64,000 nt of DNA from Paraphaeosphaeria minitans (Eukaryota; Ascomycota; Dothideomycetes; Pleosporales; Didymosphaeriaceae), in contig WJXW01000002.1 of the NCBI GenBank assembly GCA_015832175.1, positions 4,526,001 through 4,590,000 on the forward strand, in the 5' to 3' direction. Position 1 is the first letter of the stretch; the number at the start of each line of letters is the position of its first letter. The notes beneath the pieces were generated by a model that ran no database searches, was not told the DNA's origin, and worked only from the letters and a program-made list of their open reading frames with translations. Both the position numbers and the translations under genes were made by a program. Positions 55,335 through 64,000 of the stretch are shown piece by piece.

Positions 55335-55703
55335 ATGGCCATCGCGACCCCCATCACCAGCAAAGCCGACTTCGACGCCGCCATCGCTGAGCTCACCAAA
55401 TTTGTCACCATCTACATGCACAACGGGCCCATTCCAGAGGAAGTGCGGCAGCGTTTCCAGGCTATAGGTACCTAGCTCCCGCGTTAGTAGATAAGGTAGA
55501 GAATTACAAGTTCGATCCCCAACAAAATCCTGAGGAAGTACATAGCCCCTTTAGGTAAAGGTGGTGGGAATGCAAGAGCTGCCGTGCCGGACAGGCCAAG
55601 GAGAGAAAGAAGCTCGAGAAGCTACCCGCGTTGTTGGTGTTCAGGGGGCAGGGAGGTGGAGAGGATTTACGCGCCTGTTGATATGAAAAATCGCCATATA
55701 TAG
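55335..55703 (+). pseudogene. Thioredoxin-like protein, broken by small indels
   Basis: Starts ATGGCCATCGCG and reads MAIATPITSKADFDAAIAEL, then FVTIYMHNGPIPEEVRQRFQAI, the opening of fungal thioredoxin-fold proteins in which the CxxC is absent. At 55467-55474 an 8-bp GTACCTAG-like insert shifts the frame into a stop. Without it the frame would go on as APALVDKVENYKFD. Later pieces, LEKLPALLVFRGQGG and EVERIYAPVDMKN (with TAG at 55701-55703), lie in other frames and match the family's cis-Pro strand and C-terminal helix region. Upstream promoter features look intact. It is either a recent pseudogene or contains an unusual intron arrangement that I could not resolve. Confidence 0.6.
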
Positions 55704-56037
55704 ATTTTTGTCACGAGTAACGAAGTGCGTCTTCAGGTTGATATGGAGTGCAGTGTAACGGTGAAAGTACACGTCCGAGGTCAGGTGAGTGAAAGTATCA
55801 GAAATATGGAGAACGGAGCTCAGATTCGTCTTTCGACTGCATTGTTGTTCTTGAACGCTGTCCGGACACGTGCTGGAACAAGTCACAGCTTAGCAGCGCT
55901 GCACAATGGACCGACGGCCTGGTTATAAACGCGTGCCTAGAGCTATCCGTCCCGGATAACTCTACCCAACTCATTTAACAAGACTACAAGACCTGAAAAC
56001 TGATTTACTCTCATCCAACTCTACAACCAGTTCAAAG
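55704..56037. other. Intergenic, promoter of next gene
   Basis: Nothing coding was recognised. It should contain the promoter of the gene at 56038. Confidence 0.4.
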
Positions 56038-56967
56038 ATGTCGCTGACCAGCACAACCGCAACTGCAGTCTCTACCACTGCATCCGAGACCGGCACACCT
56101 GCACTGCCTGCCCAAACTTCTTCACTTATGCAGCGCATCCTCTCATCCAAGCCCGAAGGCTGGGAGCCTTCCCTTGATTGGGTGACATCAAGCGAAATCG
56201 CGGTGCATCTCTCGCTCTGGAACGTGACGTGTAACCAGTGGACTTCAGCATGGCAGGATATGATGAAGATGAAGCAGCTAGACAAGATTCGAAAGGCGTA
56301 TGGAAGCGAAAATCCGTATGCTTGGCTTGGTCTTGAGGCGGGGAACGTAATGAAGACTGATGAACAACAGGGTACACTTAGGGATGGGAAGCTGCCAAGT
56401 CCTGTGCCATCCAGATATATCGATGAGGAAGCTTTCGCATCGACTGGAGCTTCCCCAGCCCCGATCAAAACTATCCTACACGCACATCCAGAGACTCTGG
56501 CGCGCTTGCGCGGTGCGAGCCCTCCATCTACATCCCTGGGAACCCCTGAGGAGCATGCCCATGTCCCAGCTGACCAAGCAGCCGAACAGTTCTTCCAACA
56601 GCTCGCCAACTCCCCTACCCTGCCTCTACTTCTTGAAGCGGGACACACAGCTCAGCGTATACGTGGTAAGGCTAGTTCTATCCACGTAGCATCCTCGCAT
56701 GAGCCTCAGACGTCTAGCTTCGCTGGTGTGACCGCCCCGGAAGCTCGGCATGGCAACACTACCTCTTACCACGAGCCACATACATCCACCTCAGCCGTAG
56801 CGAACACTCCAGCGGTTCCTGATCGCAGCGAAGATAGCGGTTTTGTGCTTCACAACTTTCGACACCGCAACCTCTCCGAGTTGGAACAGGCTTTGGCGTA
56901 TAGTGCCCGCCCCGAGAATGAGCGTGTGTCGATGTGGGATAGGATTACCAGGCGGATGCGTGGGTAG
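56038..56967 (+). CDS. Hypothetical protein, Ser/Thr/Ala-rich, single exon
   Basis: An uninterrupted 309-aa frame. The first 30 residues are Thr/Ser/Ala-rich. Residues about 30-110 look folded (GWEPSLDWVTSSEIAVHLSL, then CNQWTSAWQDMMKMKQLDKI, YGSENPYAWLGLEAGN). The remainder is low-complexity with two similar short motifs (SSHEPQTSSFAGV and SYHEPHTSTSAVA) and ends in a basic helix (RENERVSMWDRITRRMRG-like). No signal peptide or membrane segment. I do not recognise a family. Codon use and length argue that it is real. Confidence 0.6.
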   Translation: MSLTSTTATAVSTTASETGTPALPAQTSSLMQRILSSKPEGWEPSLDWVTSSEIAVHLSLWNVTCNQWTSAWQDMMKMKQLDKIRKAYGSENPYAWLGLEAGNVMKTDEQQGTLRDGKLPSPVPSRYIDEEAFASTGASPAPIKTILHAHPETLARLRGASPPSTSLGTPEEHAHVPADQAAEQFFQQLANSPTLPLLLEAGHTAQRIRGKASSIHVASSHEPQTSSFAGVTAPEARHGNTTSYHEPHTSTSAVANTPAVPDRSEDSGFVLHNFRHRNLSELEQALAYSARPENERVSMWDRITRRMRG

Positions 56968-57309
56968 AGCACTGGTAGCTCTATAATCGTGTTCCTTTGA
57001 GCAAGTTTCAGAGTCTCGTTTCTGTTTCTGTTTCTCTTTCTATTTCCGTGGCCTTTTGGCTTAGCGCTGTTTTCGTTTGATGAATTTGAGACAGTGGAGG
57101 CTCGCTGTTTCGCAGTACATCATTCTTGACTAGACCTAGCATACGGTGCATAATAAATATTAAAAGTTTATCTTAGCAACCGTAGAGTCTAAAATACTTT
57201 CATTATCTAGCCTATCCTTGTTTTCGCAATGCCCAATGTTTTCGTGGAACCTCGGAACCAGCATGCTTCCACAGTTCCGCAATGCTCCAAACTATTTTAA
57301 TTTTATCGA
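56968..57309. other. Convergent 3' flanks
   Basis: Terminal region of two genes read towards each other. A TTTCTGTTTCTGTTTCTC run lies at about 57020-57040. No other feature was seen. Confidence 0.45.
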
Positions 57310-58766
57310 TCAGACCAAAGCCATCGTACTAGACACCGACACACTCTCCAGCGGGATCGCTTTTGTAACATGGTTCGAAGGTGCCAAGGCAACCACGTCC
57401 GGCAACCCCTTGAAATCTGGAAATACCACACCCTCTCTCGCTTCCTTGCTCATCAGCATCTCCTTAGAGTAGTAATCCGCCCACAGCTGGCCGTCGACGA
57501 GATACTGGTTCACCGCCAAGAAAGTCGCAAATCCATCCAGATCAGCGCCGTGCCCCTCTGATTTCAGCGAATGTGCGTTGCGAGTGTGGGTATATTTAGC
57601 CATACACGCGATGCCCAGATGCACGATCTGCACCCAGAAATACGTCATTGTCATGTGGAACGACTTGCCACCAGTTTTTCCACCGTGGTCGATGTAATCT
57701 TTAAAGCCAGTGAAGATTTTGTCTTTGCCTGCACGTTCACTCTGGTAAGATGGGGCTCGGGAAGGCCAGTGCGAGGAAAGAGTGCGTGGTGGGCAGGGGC
57801 GGGGCTACTTGACATACCTTGTCTCCGCCCATGCTTGAGCAGCAGAATATACGCGAGGCGAAGATGCGTGTAGTGGTCCCAGCTGGGTAGCTCTCGGGTG
57901 TAGAATTGCTGCAGGAGGTCTTCAGCAGGTACGTCTTTCTCTGCTCGAGAAAGCCATTCTTCTAACTTTGCTGCGAGCGCGGAGGGCGAGCGCATGTCCG
58001 CAAGCTTGTTGTCTATGGCTTTCTCGGTTTCTGGGACCGTCGACTTGATTACTCCTGGTGTCTCTGTGGGCGGTGAAGCAATGGCATCGCCGAGCCAGGC
58101 AAAGGCTTCTAGTAAGCCACTGGAAGGAAGAGGCGCGGTGGGACACGTTTCGAACCAGGCGAACATCCTGCCTTCGAAGAAGTTGTCAAACTGAGCTCGA
58201 ATGGTTTCAATGCTTTGTCTGTTGGGCAGGTCCTTCTTCGTGAGAAGTCTTGCGTGCCAACATCAGCAATTATATCTTCGCGTAAAAGGGTAGACACCAA
58301 AGACCTACATCATGATCGGGAGCCCCTTGCCGCGATCCGTTCTCCTTTCCTCCAGGGCCTGCACATGTCTCGACAGCTCCTCCCTACTCTCTATCAGTCT
58401 ATCGCTGTCACTAGCATCGAGGACCCACACGACCCCAGACGTCGTAGCGTAGTCAATGATTATCTTGTGGACGAGCAGGTGCAGCTTCGAGCATCCCCCG
58501 ACATCAGTCGCCCACGCGGTGAGGCCGAGTTTCTGGGTTTTGCCGCCCTGGGCAGGGACTTGGATCTTGATGTCTGCTGTCTCGATGTCAAGTCCAATGG
58601 TGGGGACCACTGTGGTTATTGGGGTGCAGGCGAGTTTTTGCAGCATTATTGTTTTGCCAGCGGCATCAAGGCCCAGGATTGAGATGTTGGGGAGGTTCTC
58701 AGGGAGAGAGTCCCGGTTGAACATGCGGTTCAATATGCTCTGCATGTTGGGATGAGGGCGAGGCAA
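57310..58766 (-). CDS. Arf-like small GTPase with long C-terminal extension
   Basis: Exons 58766-58309, 58248-57818 and 57728-57310 (introns 60 and 89 bp) give 435 aa, more than twice an Arf. The N-terminal 200 residues carry Arf-type motifs: P-loop ILGLDAAGKT, switch I TTVVPTIGLDIET, switch II DVGG (preceded by WAT rather than W), and after the splice ILLTKKDLPN as the base-binding motif (TKKD for NKxD). The extension is helical, with ALAAKLEEWLSRAEKDVP, QQFYTRELPSWDHYTHLRLA, then HGGKTGGKSFHMTMTYFWVQ and ending in FPDFKGLPDVVAL. There is no Gly at position 2, so N-myristoylation as in true Arfs is unlikely with this start. A downstream ATG at 58745 is also possible. Function unknown. The extension may act as a fused effector domain. 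Confidence 0.8.
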
Positions 58767-59581
58767 GGTGAGGTGAGGTGATTTAAACCGAACGGAGATT
58801 TTGTTTGGGGAGGGTGAAGTTACTGTGGGGTCTGTGGGGGCGATAACCGTGGTGATGGGTTGCTCGGAAAGGATAACTCGACTGGATACTCATGCGATCT
58901 TATGGTATAGCAAGTTGATGCCTAGCAAGTCCGATAACCGAGTGTGGACACCTATAGACTATAGGGAATTGATGGGCTGTGCCACAAGCCTTGTCGCGAA
59001 GACGCGTATGTAGGTATCATAACATTGATTGCTGCCTATTTGTTTAGCGCTTCACGACACCTCTGCTTCCACCCCACATGCAATTTTCGAAGACTGGTAG
59101 GCGGGGGCTGGTTCGAAAATATGACGCATATTGCGAAGAGTTGGGTGTAGTGCATGACTCGCGAACGGTCAAGTGTCCACCTACCTATGTCATGCAGGGC
59201 CCAGGACAACAACGCGCCATCCCCTTCAATCGCCAACATCTAAGAGTGCCATGACCGACCAATTCACCTTCCTTCGGCGCGTAGCTGAGACACGTAATAA
59301 GAGACGTCGACATAACCAAGCAAGCTAAAAGCTTAGCCAAGGCGTACTGCTGCCGCATTATCCGAAGCTGAGACGTTCTACTTGTTGATGTAGGTAGAGG
59401 TTCCACAGCTTGCAACAACGCACTCCTGGCACCTTACGGTAGACCGAATGCGACGCTCCGTGACCAGCAGCAGACGACGAGGTACACATCCGCCCTTCAT
59501 TGAACCTCCTGCAACCCCAATTCACAGTCGATAGGATGGCAAATCCTGCTTCCCCCGGGCAGGCTCCCACGCAAAGGTCCC
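58767..59581. other. Divergent promoter region
   Basis: Between the Arf-like gene and the ATPase gene, read away from each other. Short open frames lack features. An ATG at 59536 opens a frame that ends at about 59652 and is not in the ATPase frame. It could be an upstream ORF. Confidence 0.4.
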
Positions 59582-61147
59582 ATGCCCTACCTGTACATGC
59601 TGCCGACACCCACGGCAAAGCGCTCGCAACCCTCAGACAGCCCGCACGCTGAGCGCTCCAAATTCGCCCGCAGCGTCCTCGAAGGCTCCACCGTCGCCCT
59701 CATCTCCCTCCTCGGCCTGGGGCTGGGCGGCTACGCGTACTCAAAGTGGTACAAAGCGACCGTGCTTGATAAAATCGAGAATGCCTTCAGCCGTGGATAC
59801 AGCTCGCAGGAGCGCGTGGCACTGGGCCAGATCGCGCTCGGAACGCATCCCTCGGCGATCCAGGAGATTCTGGAGAGGGAGTATTGGGTGCCTCGCGCCG
59901 AGCAGCCCGTCGTCGACGACATACTCGGTGGCAAGGTGAGAGGGCGGTACTACCTCATCATGGGAGAGCGCGGCACGGGCAAGAGATCACTGTTGCTGGA
60001 GGGCATGCGCAAAGTGCACGGCGACGGCATCGCGATGCTGGAAGCGCACAACGACCTCGAAGTCTTCCGGGTTCGGCTCGGCAAGGCGATAGACTTCGAG
60101 TACCACGAGGACTACATCGGGTCGCTGTTCAGCATCCGGGGACCGCGGGATAGCACAGCCCTCCTAGACGTGGAAAGGGCGCTGAACCAGATGGAAAAAG
60201 TCGCGCTGAAGATGCGGAAAGCGCGCGGGAAGCCGCTGCTCTTGATCATCAATAATATCCATCTGTTCAAGAACGACGACCAAGGGAGTCTTGCGCTGCT
60301 CGAGATCCTGCAGCAGCGCGCCGAGATCTGGGCGGGCAACGATCTCGTCACCGTTGTATTCACCTCAGACGAGCACTGGACGTTAGAAAAACTGACCCCG
60401 CACGCGACGAACATGCATGTTCTTAACATCAAGGACATACCCAAGGACACGGTCACCACGGCGCTGAAGAAATACCGCGCGAGGATGGGCGAAGACGTCC
60501 CGCAGAGCATCCTCGACCAAGTCTTCGCCAAAGTCGGCGGGCGGCTCATCTTCCTGAATCAGGTCGCCAAGTCCCACGACATGCTCGAGACATGCGCGCA
60601 CATCAATCGCAAGGAGAAATCCTGGTTTCTGAACCAGTGTTGGATCCTCGGCGAATCCATGGACGACGATGTCGAAGAGCAGCAGAAGTTCTGCGCAAGT
60701 TCCACCCACTCCCTCCTGCTGCACTTCATCAAGCTGACTGAAACCGCGTAACAGGCCGCAGCCCTCGTCCTCGCCCGCGCCCTCGTCCACCGCGAGCAGC
60801 ACTCCCACCACCCCACCTCAGCCGGCGGCGACACCTTTAAGCTCCCCGAGATTCCCCTCCACGAGTCCCGCCAGATCATCACGCGCGCCGACTTTGTCCG
60901 CCAGTTCGACCACATCAACGTCATCCACATCGACGCCAACGGCATGGTGCGCGCCGACTCTGTCGCCATGCAGAATGCCTTCCGCGAAATCTGCGCCGAA
61001 GAAGGCTTCGAAGAGCATCTGCGCGCGACGCTGGACCGCCTGGACGAGCTGGAGAGCCTGGCGCGCACGCGGGACGTGTGGTTCCGCGAGCCGCCGGGGA
61101 GAAGTGGGGGCGAGGTCCCCGTGCAGACGTACACTGCAAAGTTGTAG
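59582..61147 (+). CDS. Membrane-anchored AAA-type ATPase; frame requires a GC-AG intron
   Basis: Exons 59582-60694 and 60755-61147 join across a 60-bp intron with GCAAGT donor, a CTGAC branch-like motif and an AACAG acceptor, giving 501 aa. Without splicing the frame stops at a TAA at 60749-60751. With it, KFC joins AAALVLARALVHREQ and a conserved-looking C-terminal domain follows (ITRADFVRQFDHINVIHIDANGM and MQNAFREICAEEGFEEHL). After a basic N terminus there is one membrane helix (STVALISLLGLGLGGYAY), then Walker A GERGTGKRS, a Walker B-like strand PLLLIINNIHLF with Asn where Asp is usual, and a sensor-like VTVVFTSDEHW. It may sit in the mitochondrial inner membrane. Start may be at 59582 or the next ATG at 59597. 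Confidence 0.8.
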
Positions 61148-62465
61148 GCGCTGGAATAGCTGTGCACTGCTCCATTCCACCCTCATCTGATATCAAGCGA
61201 CTGGTCCGCTCAACCGCACACAAAACTCCGCCTCCGCGACCCCCGTTCTCGCCGGAATCGTCACCGCAATGGGAAATCGCCCATAGTCCGGGTCCTTTCC
61301 CAGCATCACCGCAAAATGCCCGCTCCGGGATAGTTCATAGTTTCCCGCCGCCGCCTACCACGATGCGAAAGTCGTTGTCACTGTCGTACGTTGGTGTAAA
61401 GCAAGAAGGGGTGCGCCGATTTTCCAGCGGACGCTACTTTGTTGATGCACGTGGCGTAGAGGGTGCGCTATGAAGAGCTCGTCTGTCTGCGCACTCTTCC
61501 CCAACACGCTCTCCCAGCCACCCGAGGTCGCAGAACCCGATTGGTTCTGAGGGGACATCTTTCGCGAAAGTCGGCGTTGCCTACTCGATAGCTTGCTGCC
61601 GTCCCGGCTGTCGAACAGCAGACCGGGTTCATTCTCCACCTGCACCGTGAGGCCTGTATTGTGCCCTTTGTCCCATCTTTTGGATATGTGCTAGGAGCTT
61701 CTGAAAAGCCTTCATGTCCGCCTGAAGACTTTCTTGTCCGAAAAACAACGAGGGCACCTCAGCGGTCTGGACAACCCCCCCAACCCTGCGACGCTCTAGG
61801 CGGGGAAAGCCTTGCAGGTTCGTCTTTCACCCAGGCCGCTGCGAACGGTCGAGCGTCCTGTACTTCCATTCCGTCAAAGCAATGATACCCACACCGTTTT
61901 TTCTTTCCACAACCCAATTCGAATCAGAGCAGAATAAACCAAATCCCATGATTCCCTACAGTAGCTCCAAGTAAACCACCCCATCCAACCCTTCAAGCGC
62001 AAGCGAGTCATGGTGACGCTCCCCCCTCCTGGCATTCGATTTGCTCGCAGACATCCGGGCAGTCTGCCATTCAGCAGTGCAGCGACGATGCGTCGGCATC
62101 GGTGAATATCGCAAAGTCGTTGGCGGCGTTCCGCTCGGGTCTTGCCTTGGCGCGATTGGATTGAACGCGCACACTTGGGTATCGTACCTACCCACCGCCC
62201 CAACCTCACCAGATCCAGATCAAAAGAAGAAACCTCCTCCCCGCATACAGCTCTCCGTATAATCTGCCGTGAAGTAAGAAAGTGGTGACCACGCTGGACG
62301 TTTTTCTCCTCCCGATTGCTTCGGGGTTGCCCGTCACCATGTTGAGATGGGAAGATGACCTGAATTGTCTCGTTCCCGCAGCAGTCTGCGCTATACAAGA
62401 CCCCGTATATCGGGTATCGCCTCTATCCTATGCCCTTGAGCCTTGATTATTAATACACCTTTCAC
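61148..62465. other. Intergenic, no gene recognised
   Basis: 3' flanks of two convergent genes plus about 1 kb of DNA in which frames of 60-170 codons on both strands show no motifs. No repeat or RNA gene was recognised. Confidence 0.4.
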
Positions 62466-64000
62466 CTATCGGTCACTCTTAATATACCCTGGAGGAGCCT
62501 GCACATTGCCCAGCTTCTCCGACAGAAGGCCCGAGTTCTCCATGTCTTCATCCTTCTCTTTACCCTCCTTCTCCTGCTCCTTCACGACTCCAACGCCGCT
62601 CCCACTACTATTCTCTTGCTCGCCGCTTTTGCTTTCACCAAACGCGTCTGGCACCTTCTCACTAAGATTGATGGCGACGAACGACTTCGGCAGCTTGACA
62701 CTATTCGCATTGGATTAGCCAAACACACAACGCATGGGGTATATCGAGCAGACGTACGTATGGAACTTAGCCCTCAGCGTCTCAAGCACCTCCTTCCAGT
62801 CGTGATGCGCTGTAAGACTACGACGCGGAGAGAATCCAATCATGTGCCGTGAGTCAAGTTGCCTACGCATTGTTAGCAATCTCCACTGCTTAGAGGGGAA
62901 AACAGAACTTACACGTCGAGTGGCGCAAATGCGTGGCAGCCTGGCGATAGCGTGATGCGAATGCTGTAGTTGAACGTATTCGGCGAGTCATCGGTCGACG
63001 TGTTCTCCGATTCGTACAGCTCGAACCCGATCTGAGACAGATAGTCCAGCTCAGGAATAGCATTGCGCTCGATCTTCGTCTTGATACCGCCCTCCAAGAT
63101 GCAGTTCAGCAGCGTATAGATGTGGCTTTCCTTGGTGAAGTAAAAGAAGCACTTCGGCGTGTCCGACGCCTGCAGCTCCTCCAAATCTTCGACGATTTCT
63201 TTGAGCAAGGGCAGAGATGTGAGGAGCCCGATCTCGAGCTTTTCCTCGTTGTCGATGCCGTATTCCTGTGGGCCGATGTAGTCGAAGAGGACCTTGCAGA
63301 GGTGGTACATTTCGCGGAGCTTGACAAGCCGTATGTCTGTTTGAGCCTTTGATTCCTTGGATGTGTTACCGACGCCTGTGTAGAGCTTAAAGTACGACTC
63401 ATGTACGTAAGACGGTGGCGCGGGAGGTTGAGTACTCTTAATGGCAGCCTCGGACTTGCGACGGAAACCCATGCGGTGTGCGAGGTTGCCACGATCCGCA
63501 TGCTTCTCCGCAACATTCTCTTTCATTTCTGTCTTCGCCGACTCGGACGGCGCAGCGGCCGGTGGCCTGCTTCCGCTGTCCATCGACATCTTCGAGCTTT
63601 CGATGGTCTCTTCATCTAGGAACACGGAGTCAGGAGTGAAGACCCACTCCAAGAACTGTCGATTGTGAAGAGCATCGAACTTCATAGTATCGTAGAGCTC
63701 AGAGATCTTGCTAGGATCCACCTTGTCGGCGTCCTTGAACTCTTTGAAGAGCTTCTCCCAACGCTCTTTGAACAGTTCCGGTCCTTCATTGCAGCACCAT
63801 CGCGGCTGTATCTTGTTGAAATCGGCCCCAGGGGCAGAGCCAGGCGATGTCGCCTCTCCAGAGTTGGCTGCGACGGCATGCAGTGAGTGTACAGCCCCTG
63901 TTTCGAGCTTCTTGAAGTTGTGGTGCATGACCCGCTGGTGGAACTTCATCAACTCAACTACCTGTTGAGCCACAATGTAGGGCTCTGCAACGTCCTTTGG
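62466..64000 (-). CDS. Asp1/Vip1 inositol hexakisphosphate kinase/phosphatase, C-terminal part
   Basis: Minus-strand exons 64000-62913, 62862-62758 and 62700-62466 (introns 50 and 57 bp) encode about 475 residues and run off the right edge. The sequence is the histidine-acid-phosphatase-like half of the bifunctional diphosphoinositol pentakisphosphate kinase family: PELFKERWEKLFKEF, ISELYDTMKFDALHNRQFLEWVF, LREMYHLCKVLFDYIGPQEYGI, EEKLEIGLLTSLPLLKEIVED, KCFFYFTKESHIYTLLNCIL (His-containing active-site strand), IPELDYLSQIGFELYES, and SIRITLSPGCHAFAPLDV-QLDSRH. The last exon ends in a Glu/Lys/Ser-rich tail. The protein makes and breaks 1-pyrophosphorylated inositols, affecting phosphate signalling and microtubules. 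The kinase half lies outside the window. Confidence 0.92.

Noticed and set aside
55505..55525. tRNA-like box B (GTTCGATCCCC)
   Set aside because: No box A at the right distance and no cloverleaf. It lies inside the thioredoxin-like remnant.

Overview
The window is nuclear DNA of a filamentous ascomycete (Pezizomycotina, most likely a dothideomycete; the class is an inference). The reasons are short introns of about 49-61 bp with GT-AG borders, fungal-type gene families (Utp21, Hgh1, Arp6, Asp1/Vip1, ROG1-type lipase, PF11951-type regulator, HET and MYND/DUF4470 remnants), and an AT-rich repeat block whose copies differ almost only by C-to-T and G-to-A changes, as left by repeat-induced point mutation (RIP).

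Layout. 0-2 kb: the 5' end of a probable mitochondrial protein gene and a complete ARP6. 2.8-8.8 kb: a decaying accessory island with a broken wax-synthase-like acyltransferase, an MFS transporter with a frameshift near its end, a five-exon citrate-synthase-like gene carrying one nonsense codon and one frameshift, a second acyltransferase scrap and an unidentified remnant. This looks like the wreck of a secondary-metabolite cluster. 8.8-12.7 kb: no convincing gene, with TACC repeats. 12.7-39.4 kb: mostly intact genes: a zinc-binding hypothetical, a DUF676/ROG1-type lipase, a MetE-like methyltransferase, a proline-rich membrane protein, HGH1, an MFS transporter, UTP21 and a fungal transcription-factor-like gene. 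Between them lie minisatellites, an unidentified remnant, a MYND/DUF4470 pseudogene and a three-copy repeat whose middle copy alone looks RIP-mutated.

41,106-53,925 is one 12.8-kb block made of three LTR retrotransposons nested inside each other, each bounded by its own exact 5-bp target-site duplication. Element A1 (312-bp LTRs, gag remnant only) entered the host sequence at CCACC. Element B, a Ty3/gypsy chromovirus with 439- and 456-bp LTRs, entered A1 at TACAC. Element A2, a second copy of the A family, entered B's integrase at GTATT. All three are heavily mutated and none can encode protein.

53.9-64 kb: HET-domain and thioredoxin-like remnants flank the transposon block, then come a hypothetical gene, an Arf-like GTPase with a long C-terminal extension, an AAA-type membrane ATPase whose reading frame needs a GC-AG intron, and the 3' part of an Asp1/Vip1 inositol-pyrophosphate kinase/phosphatase gene running off the right edge.

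The genes do not form one pathway. Housekeeping genes (chromatin, ribosome biogenesis, translation-factor folding, inositol pyrophosphate signalling) alternate with small islands of decaying accessory genes and repeats. I found no intact novel system. The most informative structures are the transposon nest, the selectively mutated repeat copy and the dying metabolite cluster.
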